Source: Guadua angustifolia
Taxonomy: Eukaryota; Streptophyta; Magnoliopsida; Poales; Poaceae
Assembly: GCA_036346375.1 (NCBI GenBank)
Contig: CM070504.1
Coordinates: 6,135,890-6,199,889 of the forward strand
Direction of reading: 5' to 3'
Length of the DNA: 64,000 nt
This document shows positions 33,294 through 45,281 of the stretch, piece after piece (positions within the stretch are counted from its first letter, which is position 1; each line of letters opens with the position of its first letter). The position numbers and the translations under genes are program-made. The notes beneath the pieces are model-generated. The model had not been told where the DNA came from, did not search any database, and was given only the letters and a program-made list of their open reading frames with translations.

Positions 33294-35310
33294 CTTAACC
33301 AAGGATTTAATTGTTGCGTAAGAAACTTCTTCGTTAGCGCTTGCTCTGCAATATTGGAAAGCATTTCATGTCACAAATAAAAGTGTTAGCTAGACTTCAT
33401 ATATCTACGGAGATTGAAAGTACCATCATTAACCACCCAAACGGGGAAGCACCAAGGTCTTCACCAAGCTGCGAGAGATAAATATAAATATAAGCTTATG
33501 AAGTATAAATATAAATATAATCATCACTACCATATATAATTGAGATAATACCAAGAAAGAAATATTTTCTCAATTTAATGAGAGTTCTCAATGTAGTGCT
33601 TATTTCCACCAAAATAAAATATAAGACAAAACATAAAGCGGAAACGAAGTATACCATGTAGGTGTCCAATGGCATAATCGACACTTGATCAAGCCAAATT
33701 ACCCCGCTTTCTTGGTTGTAAGTTGAAGCCTTGAATTGGGGTTATTTTGGCTAGATTTCAAATGAAACTCTACCTTTGTCCATTTCGCAAATGCTTTATT
33801 GCTAGCTCTGAAAGCGCCATGGAAATGCATGCCATTATTACTCGAATATGTTAAGCATCCTTGTTAACATTAATGTAAAGATAACATTACGTGATGTTAT
33901 GAGTCGTGAGTTTTGTAGACCATCGAGCTTGTCAATGAAACGGTCAAGGACACTGCGTCGAGAATCTAATATGCAGCTCACCTTATAAACCTTCCTCTTT
34001 CAATGTTCGGAAAAGAAAGCAATACATGACAAAGTGGAAAAGAGTTACATGACATTTCATAGGATAGCTACATTTCAGACTAAATTTAAATGTCACAAAA
34101 GCTCCGCAAGGTTGGAGCTCTAATGTGCCGATTTGTTATAAAATAATTCAGCAGATTGTAGATGGACAAATAAATAAATATGAGAAATATCTTACCATGC
34201 CCCAAGAACTGGATTATAGACCCCAACTCCTCCGATGGGCGTACATTAGTTCCTTTAGAATCACAAAAACTTCCATTCAAGTGCAACCGGATTACGTTCA
34301 AAACAGGATGTTCGATCAGTTCCCACAATGATACTTGATTAACTCCCAATTACCAACCATGGGTTGATGTTTGAAGGTGTATTAGTCCCACCGGCCTCAA
34401 AACTTGGAAGTAATTTTGTCAGAGGTACACAGATTCAGCGAAAGGGGAGGAATGGACCCTGGACTCCTTAACACATATCCTGACCTTTACACAACTTTGT
34501 CAGATACAAGTGTGCAACTACAATAGCCTCTACCATCTCGAGTAACTAAGTGTTTGCACCCAAATTTGGCAAGACTGATATCATAGAGACCGGTTTTGGT
34601 AAGGGATATGTCGGTTATAGCAAGCTGATACGATTTCGATTGGAAGGCCTCAATCCCAAGGAAATCGAGTCCAATACGGGCAGGATAGGAGATTGAGAAG
34701 GATACGATTGGGCTTTACATGGTAAGGAGAGATTGAAGCCGATACGGGTGATTGGGGAAACCGAGGAGGACACGTTCGGACCGAGTGCTATATAAGAGGT
34801 CCAAAGGCGAGAAGAAAAGACGCCCAGAGCCAACCCACAAACACGCATCTACTTTTCCTTTACTTTCCTGTCAATTAGGAGTAGCCAATTTAGCTTGTAA
34901 TCTTTCATCTGTAATACTCTTTGATCAATCGAGTTGCGCATCGCCGGTATTGATCTTTGTTGCATTACACCCCTTTTGGTTCATCTTTTTCTTCGATCTT
35001 GTTGCGCATCGCCTTTTTCGGGAAGAAGTGGCCTATTTACCCCATCCGTCTTTCCGCTCGGATCGACTAGACTTACTGTCATTTGATCGAAATCGACTTG
35101 CATAAGTCGATTAGATCCATTTATCTTCTTGCCGATTGCAAGGTCAAATCGGCTGGCACGCCTACACACTTGAACCCGGTGTTCGTCCGGTGTGTTGAGG
35201 CTGAAAACCCTCCGTCAAGTTTTTGGTGTCAACACTAAGATATGCTTTTCCTTACCTGTGTTGCTTACAAGCTCTGCCCACAACCCACCAGCCCCAGCAT
35301 GGTTGATCTC
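33294..35310 (-). pseudogene. GH51 alpha-L-arabinofuranosidase gene remnant
   Basis: Five exon pieces lie in the correct order on the minus strand. 35,269-35,310 reads EINHAGAGGLWAEL between CTTGTAG and GTAAGC. 34,196-34,300 has CDSKGTN then, after a frame change, GGVGVYNP, ending at GTAAG. 33,656-33,750 has SRLQLTTKKAG and, after a one-base shift, VIWLDQVSIMPLDTYM. 33,409-33,468 reads LGEDLGAS and, shifted, WVVNDGTF. 33,294-33,345 has SANEEVSYATIKSLVK before GTATGC. These are hallmark segments of plant GH51 enzymes, which remove arabinose side chains from cell-wall arabinoxylan and pectin. The signal peptide, the catalytic acid/base region (GNEDC) and the C-terminus are missing, and at least three frameshifts are present, so it cannot encode an active enzyme. 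Confidence 0.85.
34551..35234 (+). repeat. Solo LTR in a GH51 intron, TSD CTAAG
   Basis: The LTR starts TGTTTGCACCCAAATTTGGC and ends GGTGTCAACA, near-inverted ends (TGTT..CACC). CTAAG flanks it on both sides (34,546-34,550 and 35,235-35,239). A TATATAAG box near 34,789 and the GCGCATCGCC and CCGATTGCA(A/G)G(A/G)TCAAATCGG(C/T) motifs are shared with the LTRs at 40,183 and 55,633. No internal region is left, so unequal recombination probably removed it. It lies between the first and second recognised GH51 exons. Confidence 0.9.
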
Positions 35311-37746
35311 CTACAAGTAGAACACTATTGTCATGCAAGGCAGTGAGGGACAAAATAATTTTCAAACAAAGGATGGATGGAATTCTGACCTTGGAATTCG
35401 TGCACAAGTCTAACGAAACATAAAGGTAAGCAATAAAAGAAAATTATTTTACAAGATCAAACATCTATCTTTTCCGATTACAAAAGTTTTTCTGGAGAAT
35501 TGTGGTAGAAATCGAATGTATGTGTATATTAAAATTTACAATCTTGCAACATATTCTTCTTACCTTCACTCTCACCCAAACACTTGTCAGATCTTAACGT
35601 CTTCAATTTGTTTATCACCACTACAAAAAATCATTCAAGATAAAAAAAAATCATGCACGAGGAGCACAATAGGTTACTACATGACTTGGTTTGGGTCCAT
35701 AAGGAAGTATATTTCCTTTTCTCTACTTGAATTAAGACATATGCATAAGGACAAAAAAAGCCAGAGACTATTACAGGAATTCTATCAAGGTACTTGTCAC
35801 GGGTCCTACCAGAACATTTGCTTTGATTATGTGACATGTGGTGACCATAGGGAACTTAACTGCACTTGGTTTAAGGCCCAAAATTTACTAAAGTAAGCCA
35901 AATCCTCAGATTTGGATGGTTGAACTAACAATTTCAGAACATTTCCGCTCCTCACACTACTAAAAACAGGATGAAAGAATCTCCTGCGTTCGATCTGTGG
36001 AGGCCGACAAATGTATTCGCTCTACACCAAGTAGGTCTTAAAGCTCGTTTCGACTTGCGGCAAGTTGCCTCAACATGATCATGATAATTATCCTCCATAC
36101 TACTCAATGGACAAATCGAGTAAGAAGTATGCTGAAATTGACAAACATAGAACATCTGGAAATGGTGGATACAGTGGTGGGTCTTATCGAAATATGGAAG
36201 TCGGCTTGGTGGATACTCACCAAGGAAAAGAAAAACAGACCAAAAGATGAGCATGCAACTACCAAGACCGCTTCTCCGGTTGTTCGATCCCCGAAAAGAA
36301 ATCACCACATGGGATCACCTCCTGCAGAGCAGCACCAATTTAATTTCTTTACCACTTTGCGTACCAATCGTTAGTCAAATGACTTCCTCTGTTCGATCGG
36401 TTTCTCAATCAAAGCGTAACCCCGCCACTACACTTGAGACTACATTGGCAGGAAAAGTTTGTCTGTTGATTCTGTCCAACTAACACAAGCAACCCGCCCG
36501 CTCAGAGGCTATACATAGAAAATTTACCCATTTCAATGACACAGATATCGCCGATTGATCGCTGAATGACTTGTCATCATCTGGTGTTAATCACATCCGA
36601 GGCCTAAAAACCATGCCTCGGTTATACAAAGGAGCGAACCACCGCCTCATCTCTTGCTACTGCGTTACTAAATTTTCTTAATAGCATTTATCCATATCCT
36701 TTATCCTATGTTCCTTCAATGTAGATAAACAAGCAAAAGCGCCAGCCTTTGTTGAATTTCTTACACCGAGGATGCTACGTAAGCTCTTTCTTTTAATGGA
36801 AGGTCTTTCCATGGGTCTGCTTTGAAAATTAGACGCCTAAAGATTATGTTGAAATGGTCGTAAGACTTCCACCCCTTTCACATCTTTTCTTGTCAATTGC
36901 ATGATTTTACTTTTTCTACTATTTGCTTGCTTGTCGTTTTCATCTAGATGATTCCCAATTTTAAAAAAGGTCTGGTGGCTATGGCACAAGCACTTTTTAG
37001 CTACAAACTCGTTTTCATCTAGATGATTCCCATTAGTAACAGGCTAATATACTATAATAGAACAAGTTTTTTAAGGATGGCTATGGCACAAGCACTTTTT
37101 AGCTAGAATAAGTTTTCTCTCCTTCCAGATTTTTCCAACTCTACCCACTGGTTTATAGGAAGTGTAACAGATGGTGGCATTATCTTTTATAAAATACATG
37201 AAAACCTAACACTTGCACCAATGTCCTAACACTTTTGGGTTGAGACTGGAATTGTTTCTCTTTCAGGCAGTATACACTATCAATTGTTTTGATCTTCTGT
37301 ACGCAATATTTTACACAATATTTCAATGAACCTTATGGAATGGAAATGGAAGCATACACAAACATGTATATGGAAGTTTGAATGCAAGCAAGAAAGCAAC
37401 AAAGAGAATGTAAACTGCACTTCTAGCTGGAAAGGAATTTCATGCTGATATCCATATCTCTTATCCAACTCCAGACTCACATTGCTCAGGATCAATTTTC
37501 TTTCAAATATCAAATAAGGAGAATTTTCTGAGAATATTCTCTATCTGTTAACGATGCCTTAGAGCATCAAACAGTAGAAGACTTAATTTGCATTTCCCAA
37601 GAGCAGTGGCAACTGGTTCCAATATTGATTATTGTTACAAAGTTACATTGCCCAGCAGATAAAATCAATGCACCTAGCAACCAAACAAAGTAAACACAAC
37701 AAGAGAATAAAAATATGTATACATCTGTAAGTAATTATATAGATAC
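35311..37746. other. Mostly unassigned; a hydrophilic plus-strand exon-like segment at 36,065-36,250
   Basis: The plus-strand frame 36,065-36,250 reads QHDHDNYPPYYSMDKSSKKY and then a Gly/Ser/Arg-rich stretch (GNGGYSGGSYRNME), similar in style to RS-rich splicing proteins. The neighbouring frame carries SPVVRSPKRNHHMGSPP. I could not identify the protein. The remainder shows only local duplications. No continuation of the SERRATE-like gene was found here. Confidence 0.3.
36935..37104. repeat. Two interleaved direct duplications
   Basis: CGTTTTCATCTAGATGATTC occurs at 36,935 and 37,010. GGCTATGGCACAAGCACTTT occurs at 36,977 and 37,079. The order A-B-A-B suggests a tandem duplication of about 75-100 bp. 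Confidence 0.88.
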
Positions 37747-38637
37747 CTTTGGGTGACCCCAGGACCATCATTGGATGCCCCAAATCCTGAATCAGGCCAA
37801 TCTGGATTTCATAATTGAGCTGTCAGAAGATTTTCATTGACCAAATATTAAGAAGTCAATTTTTATCAAAAAAAAAAGGTGTGAATCGTGATAACAAATA
37901 AATGGTCATGCATATACTTTGTCCTCTTCATTGTATAGATGATATGGAATCAGGAAACATATTAGTAGATATGTTCAGGTGGTCAAAATTCTAACTGCAA
38001 CTCTAGCGCTGACATCAAAGCCTCCGGTTTCAAATTCTGAAATACATACCATAGCGAAGCGAGTGCTAATATTAACCATGTTTAACAAGCACAACAACCC
38101 CACACCTGGAGATTGATAGGGTTGAGTTCGCCCAAGGAGAAATCCTCACCGAGCACGATTCGATATCTCGCCATGGTACCGGTCGTCATCATACCCACCT
38201 CGACCTCCGCCGTAGTCGCATTCGCACTGCGCACAACGCCACACCCGGAAAACATGAAATCTGCACAAGACAAAACTCGACCAATGACTAAGCGGCGAAA
38301 ATCTCACCTCCTGTCGTGCCGTGTCCGTGACGGGATGGGCTCCGCTCATGGTCGTGCCGTCGTCCCGCCGCGACCGCTTGAACGGCAGCGACGGGACCTC
38401 TGGTGGAGAGTGGCGGCGCCGCCCGCAGACGGTGGGTGGGTTGCTCCCGGCGCCATGATAGTGGTGGTCGCGTACCGCCGGACGCGAAGAGCCGAGAGGC
38501 GGCGGCAGCAGGAGGGGCGGCGGCGGCGGCTCCGCCATGGGCCGCCGGGCGGCGGGGGTAAGGCGGCGACCGGTCGTCGGGGCTATCGGGCGGCGTGCGC
38601 GGGGCACCTCGGAGGTGGGGTCAATGACGTCGGCCAT
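37747..38637 (-). pseudogene. 5' part of a SERRATE-like zinc-finger/ARS2 gene
   Basis: Exon 1 (38,308-38,637) starts with MADVIDPTSEVP, is rich in Pro and Arg, and contains RRHSPPEVPSLPFKRSRRDD. Exon 2 (38,106-38,260, CAG acceptor, GTGTGG donor) includes YGGGRGGYDDDRYHG. Exon 3 (37,747-37,801, CCAG acceptor, GTATCT donor) gives WPDSGFGASNDGPGVTQR. This order (RRHSPP/KRSRRDDG, GGY.DDRYHG, WPDSGFG) matches the N-terminal region of plant SERRATE, which works with DCL1 in microRNA processing. Exon 2 is out of frame with exon 1 and reaches a stop in the matching frame. The conserved core that should follow exon 3 (starting near EGLMSYKQF) is absent. It is therefore a truncated fragment. Identification is from memory of the family. 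Confidence 0.7.
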
Positions 38638-39629
38638 TGTTAGGGTTTGGAAGTGGGAGAGAGGTATCGAGTCGGAGCAGATCGGAGGGGAGTAGATCGG
38701 GGGCGACGATTGTGGCGCAGTGGAAGAAGGATGTCACGCAGGGGATAGGGGCTTGCGAGGGGTGGCTCGGTGGGGATGTCGCGCGGGGGACGGGGAATCG
38801 AGAGGGGGCGGCGCAGAGCTGGACGAGGATCACGCGAAGAGATTGGGGATGGGGAAGGATTGTGCGAAGGAACGAAGATTGCGGCTTGCGGAGATTGCTC
38901 GCGAAGAGATTGAGGATGGGGGCGGAGATTGCTCGCCCGTTTTTTTTGTGCGTGAAGAAAAATGCACCACCACCACCAACTGTCAATTAAAGAATAGTAA
39001 AGATAAACAATAAAAATAAAATGAAATACACTTGTGGACTGCCTGCCTATTTTTTTTATAAGTCTACGAGTGCGTCAACAATAATCAATCAAACAAATTA
39101 GCCATTGTCTCTATTTACTCTATTAACATACTAATAATTGAAAAAAAAAACAGAAATCAAAAGAGAGGCTCGCATACAGCTTTGCTTCTCCACTGCCGCA
39201 GGCTGCAGCTGCCGCTTGTGGCTTGCTTGTTGCTTCAGGGCGACGTAGTCAACGCCGCGGTGGGCCGCGCCCCACTCGCCACGCCGCTGCGCCGAACCTA
39301 ACCGTCCTCTCTGATATATATCATCAGCAGGTTCCTACGGTCTGGTTTACCTTTCTTCTTTCCTTGGGCCACTGCCGCTCTGCCCGTCTGCTACTCTGCA
39401 TCTAGGGTTCGTGCCTTCATGAGTCGCAAGCCTCACAACAAGTCTTCGACTTACTGGGCTTCCAACGACAACAAGCAACAACAGCCAGCAGACGACCAAG
39501 ATATTAGACAGTCTAGGAAGGAGCTTACTGCCCACAAAGTCCTCTTTCGCTCTCCAGGAGCTCGAGTTGTTCTTCCTCCACTGCCCTACCGGTGTTGCGG
39601 TCAACTGGTTATCGTTGGCGGGTAGAGAG
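38638..39629. other. Upstream flank of the SERRATE-like fragment; no identified gene
   Basis: 38,640-38,960 is GC- and purine-rich, as expected for a 5' leader/promoter of the minus-strand gene. Plus-strand frames at 39,223-39,625 carry no recognisable domain. Confidence 0.3.
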
Positions 39630-40118
39630 GTGCTAGGGGAGAATTTTTCACTATTCTAGCTTTTTTTTATCACAGAAGTAGCCCTCGTGTTTTTTTTTGC
39701 AAAAATAGCCTCTTGATGCACAATTATCGCGCACGGGGAGTGCAGAAATCACCACGGTGCGACACATGGTATTCCGCTAGATGACGGCGTGGGATTCCTA
39801 TTTTCTACGGATTGGGGAGCGCTGAATCGTTTGGCACGGAATCCAGCAACAGCGTGGCATTCAGTGCATTTAACGCGGAGGTGGCACGGAAAATCGATTT
39901 TTCGCAGAACAGGGGTGCGGAAATCCAGTTTCTGTGGAATGGGTGTGCGGTAATTGGGTTTCTATGGAATGGGGGCATGGGAAATCGATTTTCGGTGCGT
40001 CGGCAAATTCCACGCTTCCCGTGCGCGGAATGAGGCCATTTCTACAAAAAAAAAATCCACGGGGCCTAGTTCTATAAAAAAAAAATTAGAGGCTTGAACA
40101 ATGAACAGTTCCCTAGAG
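39630..40118. mobile_element. MITE-like element, weakly supported
   Basis: The left side (TAGGGGAGAATTTTTCACTA, then TTCTAGC) resembles the reverse of the right side (TAGGGAACTGTTCATTGTTC, then AAGC). Inside there are matched phrases such as AAAAATAGCC on one side and GGCCATTTCTACAAAAA on the other. No target duplication is clear, so the ends are approximate. Confidence 0.35.
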
Positions 40119-40182
40119 GGACTCTAGGACAGCAAATGCAGAAAGTTGTGGATGGTAAGATTAAACTGTTCATGTCACCAAT

Positions 40183-40824
40183 TGTTAACACCAAAATTTA
40201 GCAAGATTTACAACCGATTTGTAAAGCTAAGTTAAAATTGGATATCTAGCTAATATCAGAACGAACAAGGAATTTTATCTACAAGAGGCACAGACTAATA
40301 CGATTCATGATTTGTGACGGATCAGAGAAGAAAAAAAATCGACCTACACGTTATAAAAGGTGGACTTGGGACGAGCCGAGACACCAACCAACACAATCAA
40401 ATAACCCGTTTCTATTTTTATTTACTTTCTGTTCTTAGACTTAGAATCTTTTTGTAATTTGTTTCTGATCAATAAAGTTACGCATCACTGATTGTTGATC
40501 ATTTTCGATTATATCAATTTATCTAGGTTTGCTTTTCTCTGATTTTGTTGTGCAATACCTTTTTGAAAAATCCAACTTTATCAAACCATCTAATTAGACG
40601 TAACAAACTATTTAGATTTATTGTTACAACGTAATCTAATCGGCTAAATTAGCTGTTTGGATCAAACCTTTAGTGAAAACTTAATCAACTGAAATAGCTG
40701 TTTAGATTATAATTCTCTTGCCGATTGCAGGATCAAATCGGCTGACACACCCGCATCTAAATTGAACCCGGCATTCGTGCGTGTTTGAGACGATCAATGC
40801 TACATCATATTTTTCAGTATCAAC
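40183..40824 (+). repeat. Older solo LTR of the same family as 34,551
   Basis: It starts TGTTAACACCAAAATTTAGC and ends CAGTATCAAC. The flanks CCAAT and CCACT match at four of five bases. It shares the TTATAAAAGG box, AATAAAGTTACGCATC, and CCGATTGCAGGATCAAATCG with the other two LTRs, but is more diverged. Confidence 0.75.
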
Positions 40825-41166
40825 CCACTAACACCTAATAGAATGGTCATGACGCGGAACGAACACAGACAGGTTGCTAATATAAGATAGTTTTTTTTTT
40901 TTTGAGGAACTAATAATAGTGGTTTGGCACAGACCAAAAAATACCCAAACAAAATTGAGATGTAGTCGAAATCGACTTTGAATTTAATTTGATTCAAGAA
41001 TACAACTCCAGTTTTAGTTAGAAAAGGAACAAAAACAGTGAAGACGAGGGCGAGTCCTCGAGTACTAGAAGAAAACCGATTCGATCCAGTTGCCTAATAA
41101 CGCGCAGCTTCGCACCGACCCACCCTGACCCCACCCATTATATCCTAATCATCGAATCCAGACAGG

Positions 41167-44097
41167 GTGGAAAAGCGATCCGGGACGTCACCAGCAGCAA
41201 CAATTTGCTCAAGATTGTCGAGAGACAGTTTCCCAGGACAGCAGCCGATGACCTCCCGCCGTCGTACTGGGACTTCTCGATCTCCGACTAGGACTCGGAT
41301 AACGGTACGGACACCGCAAGTTCTTACATCGCCGATGGCTGGCGAACTACCACATGGAAAAAGATGGTTTCTTCGAAGGATTTCACGGTTGATTCTGCCG
41401 ACATCTCGGTCGATGCCCCCGCGTACTTCGATATGTTCCCTGAACTGTGGGATGCCAAGGCCGGGGAAGCTAAACTTGAATAATCAGAGCAGTTCTGCCC
41501 CGGCTCTCAGCGTGTATGATGACGCTGCTGTATACATGATGCCTCTGGTCACCAACACCAATGGTCTAGAGGCATGGGCAGTGGCGGAGTTAGGATTCTA
41601 CTAAGTCTCGGATCGAAAACTAAGCGGTAATAAGTAACGGTAAATACTATCCACACCGAAGTACAATAAAAAGCAAGACATCAAACAAAAGAATCAAGAT
41701 CCTCCTGAATTTAAGAACCTAGAATCGATGCTTATCTCATACTATCAATATTGGGAAAACATGGAATCAACTAAATAATTATTGTCAGTTACTGAACAAA
41801 CTAATTATTCAATGTCAGGATTCTTGGATGAAGAACATTGTGCTTAACTAAAGGAGCTAAAATCAAACTAATATATCAGTATCAAGAAAAAAAGTTTTTG
41901 GAATAAGAATACTCATTATCTGTGCCGCCAAGCTGATTCACGCAGTCGACGAACCGTTTGTGCAGGTCTTGCGTCCAATGGATCCATCGGATGCAAAATA
42001 AAATGACAATGTTTTCAATCTCTTCATTATGTACTTCTATTACATCAAATTGAGTCCAATCAATTAATCATGAAACGTATAAGTTGTTCAAATCATCCGC
42101 ATTGGTTAAACTTACTATCAGGGAGAGCAGTCTTAATATCAAAGAAAATTGCCTTTGGGATTGAAAATTGTGGAGCATTGTTTGAATGATTTTGCTGCTT
42201 CATTGACCTTTTGTACTTGCTAATCAATTTAGCATTCCTGTAGAATGTTGCAAATCTGCTCAGCTTGTTGTCTGAACTCTGAACGCTTCTCTGAATCAAC
42301 ACAATTTATCTCTGTGCCGACAGATTGATTCCTAGTACTGCCAAAAATACTCATCACAGTATTGTCGGAAGACTCCTAAGAAAAACGATCTTTCCCTCCC
42401 TGTATTCTCAAGTAGTATTCTCTGCAATGTAGATAGCAGGAATGCAATACAGGAAGCAGAAAACGACAAGAAGAACAGCAAACACTTCCGCAGCCTTTTC
42501 TGATTTTCTTTCTCAATACTTATACAAGTTAGAGATTACAACCTAAAATGAATTCAGTTAGAGATAACAAAGCCGGACTGCTAAACTTAACGGATTCGAA
42601 TCAGACTCTACTGAGTTTTAGCCGGATCAACAGTCTCAACTTGAATCCTCAAGATGATCCCTAACATTCTAACAATGACAGCGAGAATTGAGAATAAGAC
42701 ATGTTACTTGTTCAGTCTTTCACGGTTTCACCAATCACTAAATGTCTCAAACTCTCGATCAGTAATCAGTTAATCACCATTCCCATTCTGCCATTCAGAT
42801 TTAGGCATTCTGTATTCACTAATCACTAGACCAGAGACTAGACTACCAGTACCAAAGTAGGAGCAGGCGAGCAGCACTGTAGCAGAGCTTGCAGTTGCGG
42901 CCGACGGGCGTCACGGGTGGGCGCCGAGGACCAGACCGACGGCGGAGCCGCGGGAGGCTTGGGGCGGCCACGAGCAGCAGCCGAGCAGGCGGAGGTGCAG
43001 AGCAGCTGAGCAGTGGGCGGGGCCAGGGTCGAGAGCGGCGGTGCGAGCTCGGATCGCCGAATCGGGTAGGAGGACGAAGCAGGCGGAGGTGCGCGCGTGG
43101 AGTAGCCGAGCAGCAAGCCGGGCAGCGGGGCACCGGGTCGAGAGCGGCGACTGGCCGGAGGGGGTGGGGGCTGGCGGTGGCGCAAGCTCGGATCGCCGGA
43201 TCGGGCAGGAGGATTGCGGGCGGCGGCGTGACTGCGTGTGCGTGACCTCCTGACGAAGCCCTTGGCTATGCCCTGGGCACAAAGCTAGGCCGGCTGGAGT
43301 CTCGGGCCCAAGTATGAATTAAACAGTGATGCTCATTGTTATTTGGGCTAGATCTCAGGCCCAGGCCCCACCGGCCCAAGGCCCAGCTCCGCCCCTGCAT
43401 GGGTAACCGCTTTTTACATGAGAAAGAAGATACTGAAAGCACTGGCGTCATTTTCTGCCGGAAGAATCTTCAGTTTTGATAACACCTCCTGTCCCTGATC
43501 CTTCTCAATGTGACTACGTTACACTAGTTTGTGTTTTTCGTTTTTTTCCTTTCTGTCTGTGCGGATCAACTAGGATTTATCTTGTGTTGAAGGCTATCAC
43601 TCTACCTTGCGGGTGTAGCCTCCTTGTTGTTTCTATATTCAAGACAGAATAACTTAAGATACTGGCAAATGGGAGTAATCTTAAGTAATATTTTGGCAGC
43701 CTGTACAATGACGGCGTTGTTTACACGATGACTCGCAGAATTAACTTGCGTGTACGTGAGAACCTTTGCTTGCCATCCTCAGTCGATTAACAACCTTAAA
43801 TATGATATATTCCAGTATCAGCTTTGAATTCCCGACAAGAACACTTCGTTAACAAAGGAAATTATTTAAGTCCCCAGAGATGCAGGCCACACCCACAGTG
43901 AATATTTGGAGAGTGCATGGGGATGGCAGTTCAGAGTTCTGACTGAAATGGAGGCTTGTTCCGACAGAAACAGGTCCAGTACTATTTCTTCCAGCCGAAA
44001 AGGAAGAGCAGCCCAAAGCAGTGACGGGCCCAAGACTCTTCTACCTTCAATCTCTATAGCCTACATCTATGACGCCCTAGAGGGCTGGGGTTGCTAG
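41167..44097 (+). pseudogene. DUF1618 protein gene, broken and split by a hAT-like element
   Basis: The left part reads GGKAIRDVTSSNN, DDLPPSYWDFSISD, a TAG, then SYIADGWRTTTWKK, VDSADISVDAPAYFDMFPEL and, in another frame, APALSVYDDAAVYMMPL, VTNTNGLEAW. The right part continues VTAFYMRKKILKALASFSAG, RIFSFDN directly after the inserted element. This is the pattern of DUF1618 proteins, a large grass family of unknown function, often F-box-like neighbours. A second, diverged LYNDGVVYTMTR segment near 43,700 suggests either a further exon or a second copy. The stop and at least one frameshift show it is a pseudogene. The start at 41,167 is only the open-frame limit. Confidence 0.8.
41580..43396. 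mobile_element. hAT-like element, 1.8 kb, TSD GCATGGG(C/T)
   Basis: Left end AGTGGCGGAGTT; right end reversed AGGGGCGGAGCT (10 of 12 match). The flanking 8-mers are GCATGGGC (41,572-41,579) and GCATGGGT (43,397-43,404). Deleting the element and one duplication joins the DUF1618 reading frame without a shift, which confirms the ends. Inside I see no transposase; the GC-rich block 42,840-43,260 has open frames on both strands without domains. Confidence 0.85.
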
Positions 44098-44187
44098 AGA
44101 TATACATGGTGCTGCCGACATTAGGATGAACACCACCACATTTGACCCACCGTTGGGTGTACCCTGGACCGAGGTAGGGACGAATTA

Positions 44188-44416
44188 GGGTCCATTTGTT
44201 TGGATTTTCTAAAAGCTAATTCTGGATTATGGTTATAGACAAGCTGATTCTCTAAAAACTGAAATCTAAAAGCACATGTGAAGTGGATTGTGAATTGTAG
44301 TGTATATGGATGGATTGAGAGAATCAATTTCTAAAATCAACTGTTTGTTTTTTATTCTGCTTTTAGAACCAGAATCATCAGCAAAACATAGAATCAAAAG
44401 AAAAACAAACATACCC
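44188..44416. mobile_element. Tourist-like MITE, 229 bp
   Basis: The left end GGGTCCATTTGTTTGGATTT and the right end reversed GGGTATGTTTGTTTTTCTTT are similar inverted repeats of PIF/Harbinger type. Flanks are TTA on the left and ATA on the right, an imperfect 3-bp duplication. AT-rich, no coding capacity. Confidence 0.7.
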
Positions 44417-45281
44417 ATAACAAAACAGTAAGGCAGGCGCTCCTGCGAGCAATCACATGACACACAAAACAACTAACGCGCAATCAATTGACGTGGAATT
44501 CATAGACTTTTTAGTTGAGACTCCATGTAGTGGACATGTGGCCGTCCACTGCGTGTCGTAGTCAAAGCGGCACGGCCGCACCGTCACCCGACTCTGGGTA
44601 AATGCGTCTGCAGCGTGAAGGTGCTCAAAGCTGACGCCGCCCGTGATTGATTGCACGGCGTCTCGCGAAATTCCACGTAAGCGGTGGCCAGTAGCGTATG
44701 TAGTATAAAAATACAGGGATGCTAATGTGAAGCTATCGTTAAGACAAGCATAGCAAAAAAAAAAAACATATTTGATTATCGTATGGGTGAGTCGATTGAG
44801 ACTTGAGAGGCTGGGTTTTGGTTCGGTTTCACTGCTGCATGCGCGTGCGAGCTAGCGGCAGCGCTGCTTTGAGCTTGAATTTTGGGACCGGACCGTTGTG
44901 AGCTGCGTGCGTTTCCTACTTTGATGAACAGCTCAGGGGGAAAAGGTTGATAGCAAAGGTACTGGCCCAGTACATTTTGCTTTCTCTGAGCGACTCAGTT
45001 AAGATCTCGAACGGATTTTGAGATATATGACATCTCAAAGAAAGGGGCAAAAGACTGCGAGAGATGGTTGTGCCACACAAAGTTTGTACATGACGAGCAC
45101 ACAGAGGTAAACATCAAGTCATAACTGTTTCGGAATTTGAGATACAGAAACTCATTTCCACTAATGGTTGTGCCACACAAAAATTGGCTGTAGATTTAAC
45201 TGTTGCAACTTGCAAGCTCGACCATAATGAATTCAAATTGCCTCGGAACACTTGTAGACCATTGCTTCTTGCCCTGACGGC
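44417..45281. other. No identified gene
   Basis: Downstream flank of the TFIIE-beta gene. ATGGTTGTGCCACACAAA is present twice (about 45,063 and 45,163), a local duplication. Nothing else is supported. Confidence 0.4.

Noticed and set aside
34086..34349. An 87-codon minus-strand ORF that looked like a novel protein (FCDSKGTNVRPSEELGSIIQ)
   Set aside because: Part of it is the wrong frame of a GH51 exon; the neighbouring frame gives GGVGVYNP, so it is a frameshifted GH51 piece.
38621..38990. Opposite-strand ORFs of about 120 codons upstream of the SERRATE-like start
   Set aside because: They fall in the likely leader/promoter region, overlap each other on both strands and have no domain.
42838..43282. 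Overlapping ORFs on both strands near the right end of the hAT-like element
   Set aside because: Ala/Arg/Pro-rich frames in both directions in GC-rich DNA; no transposase motif.
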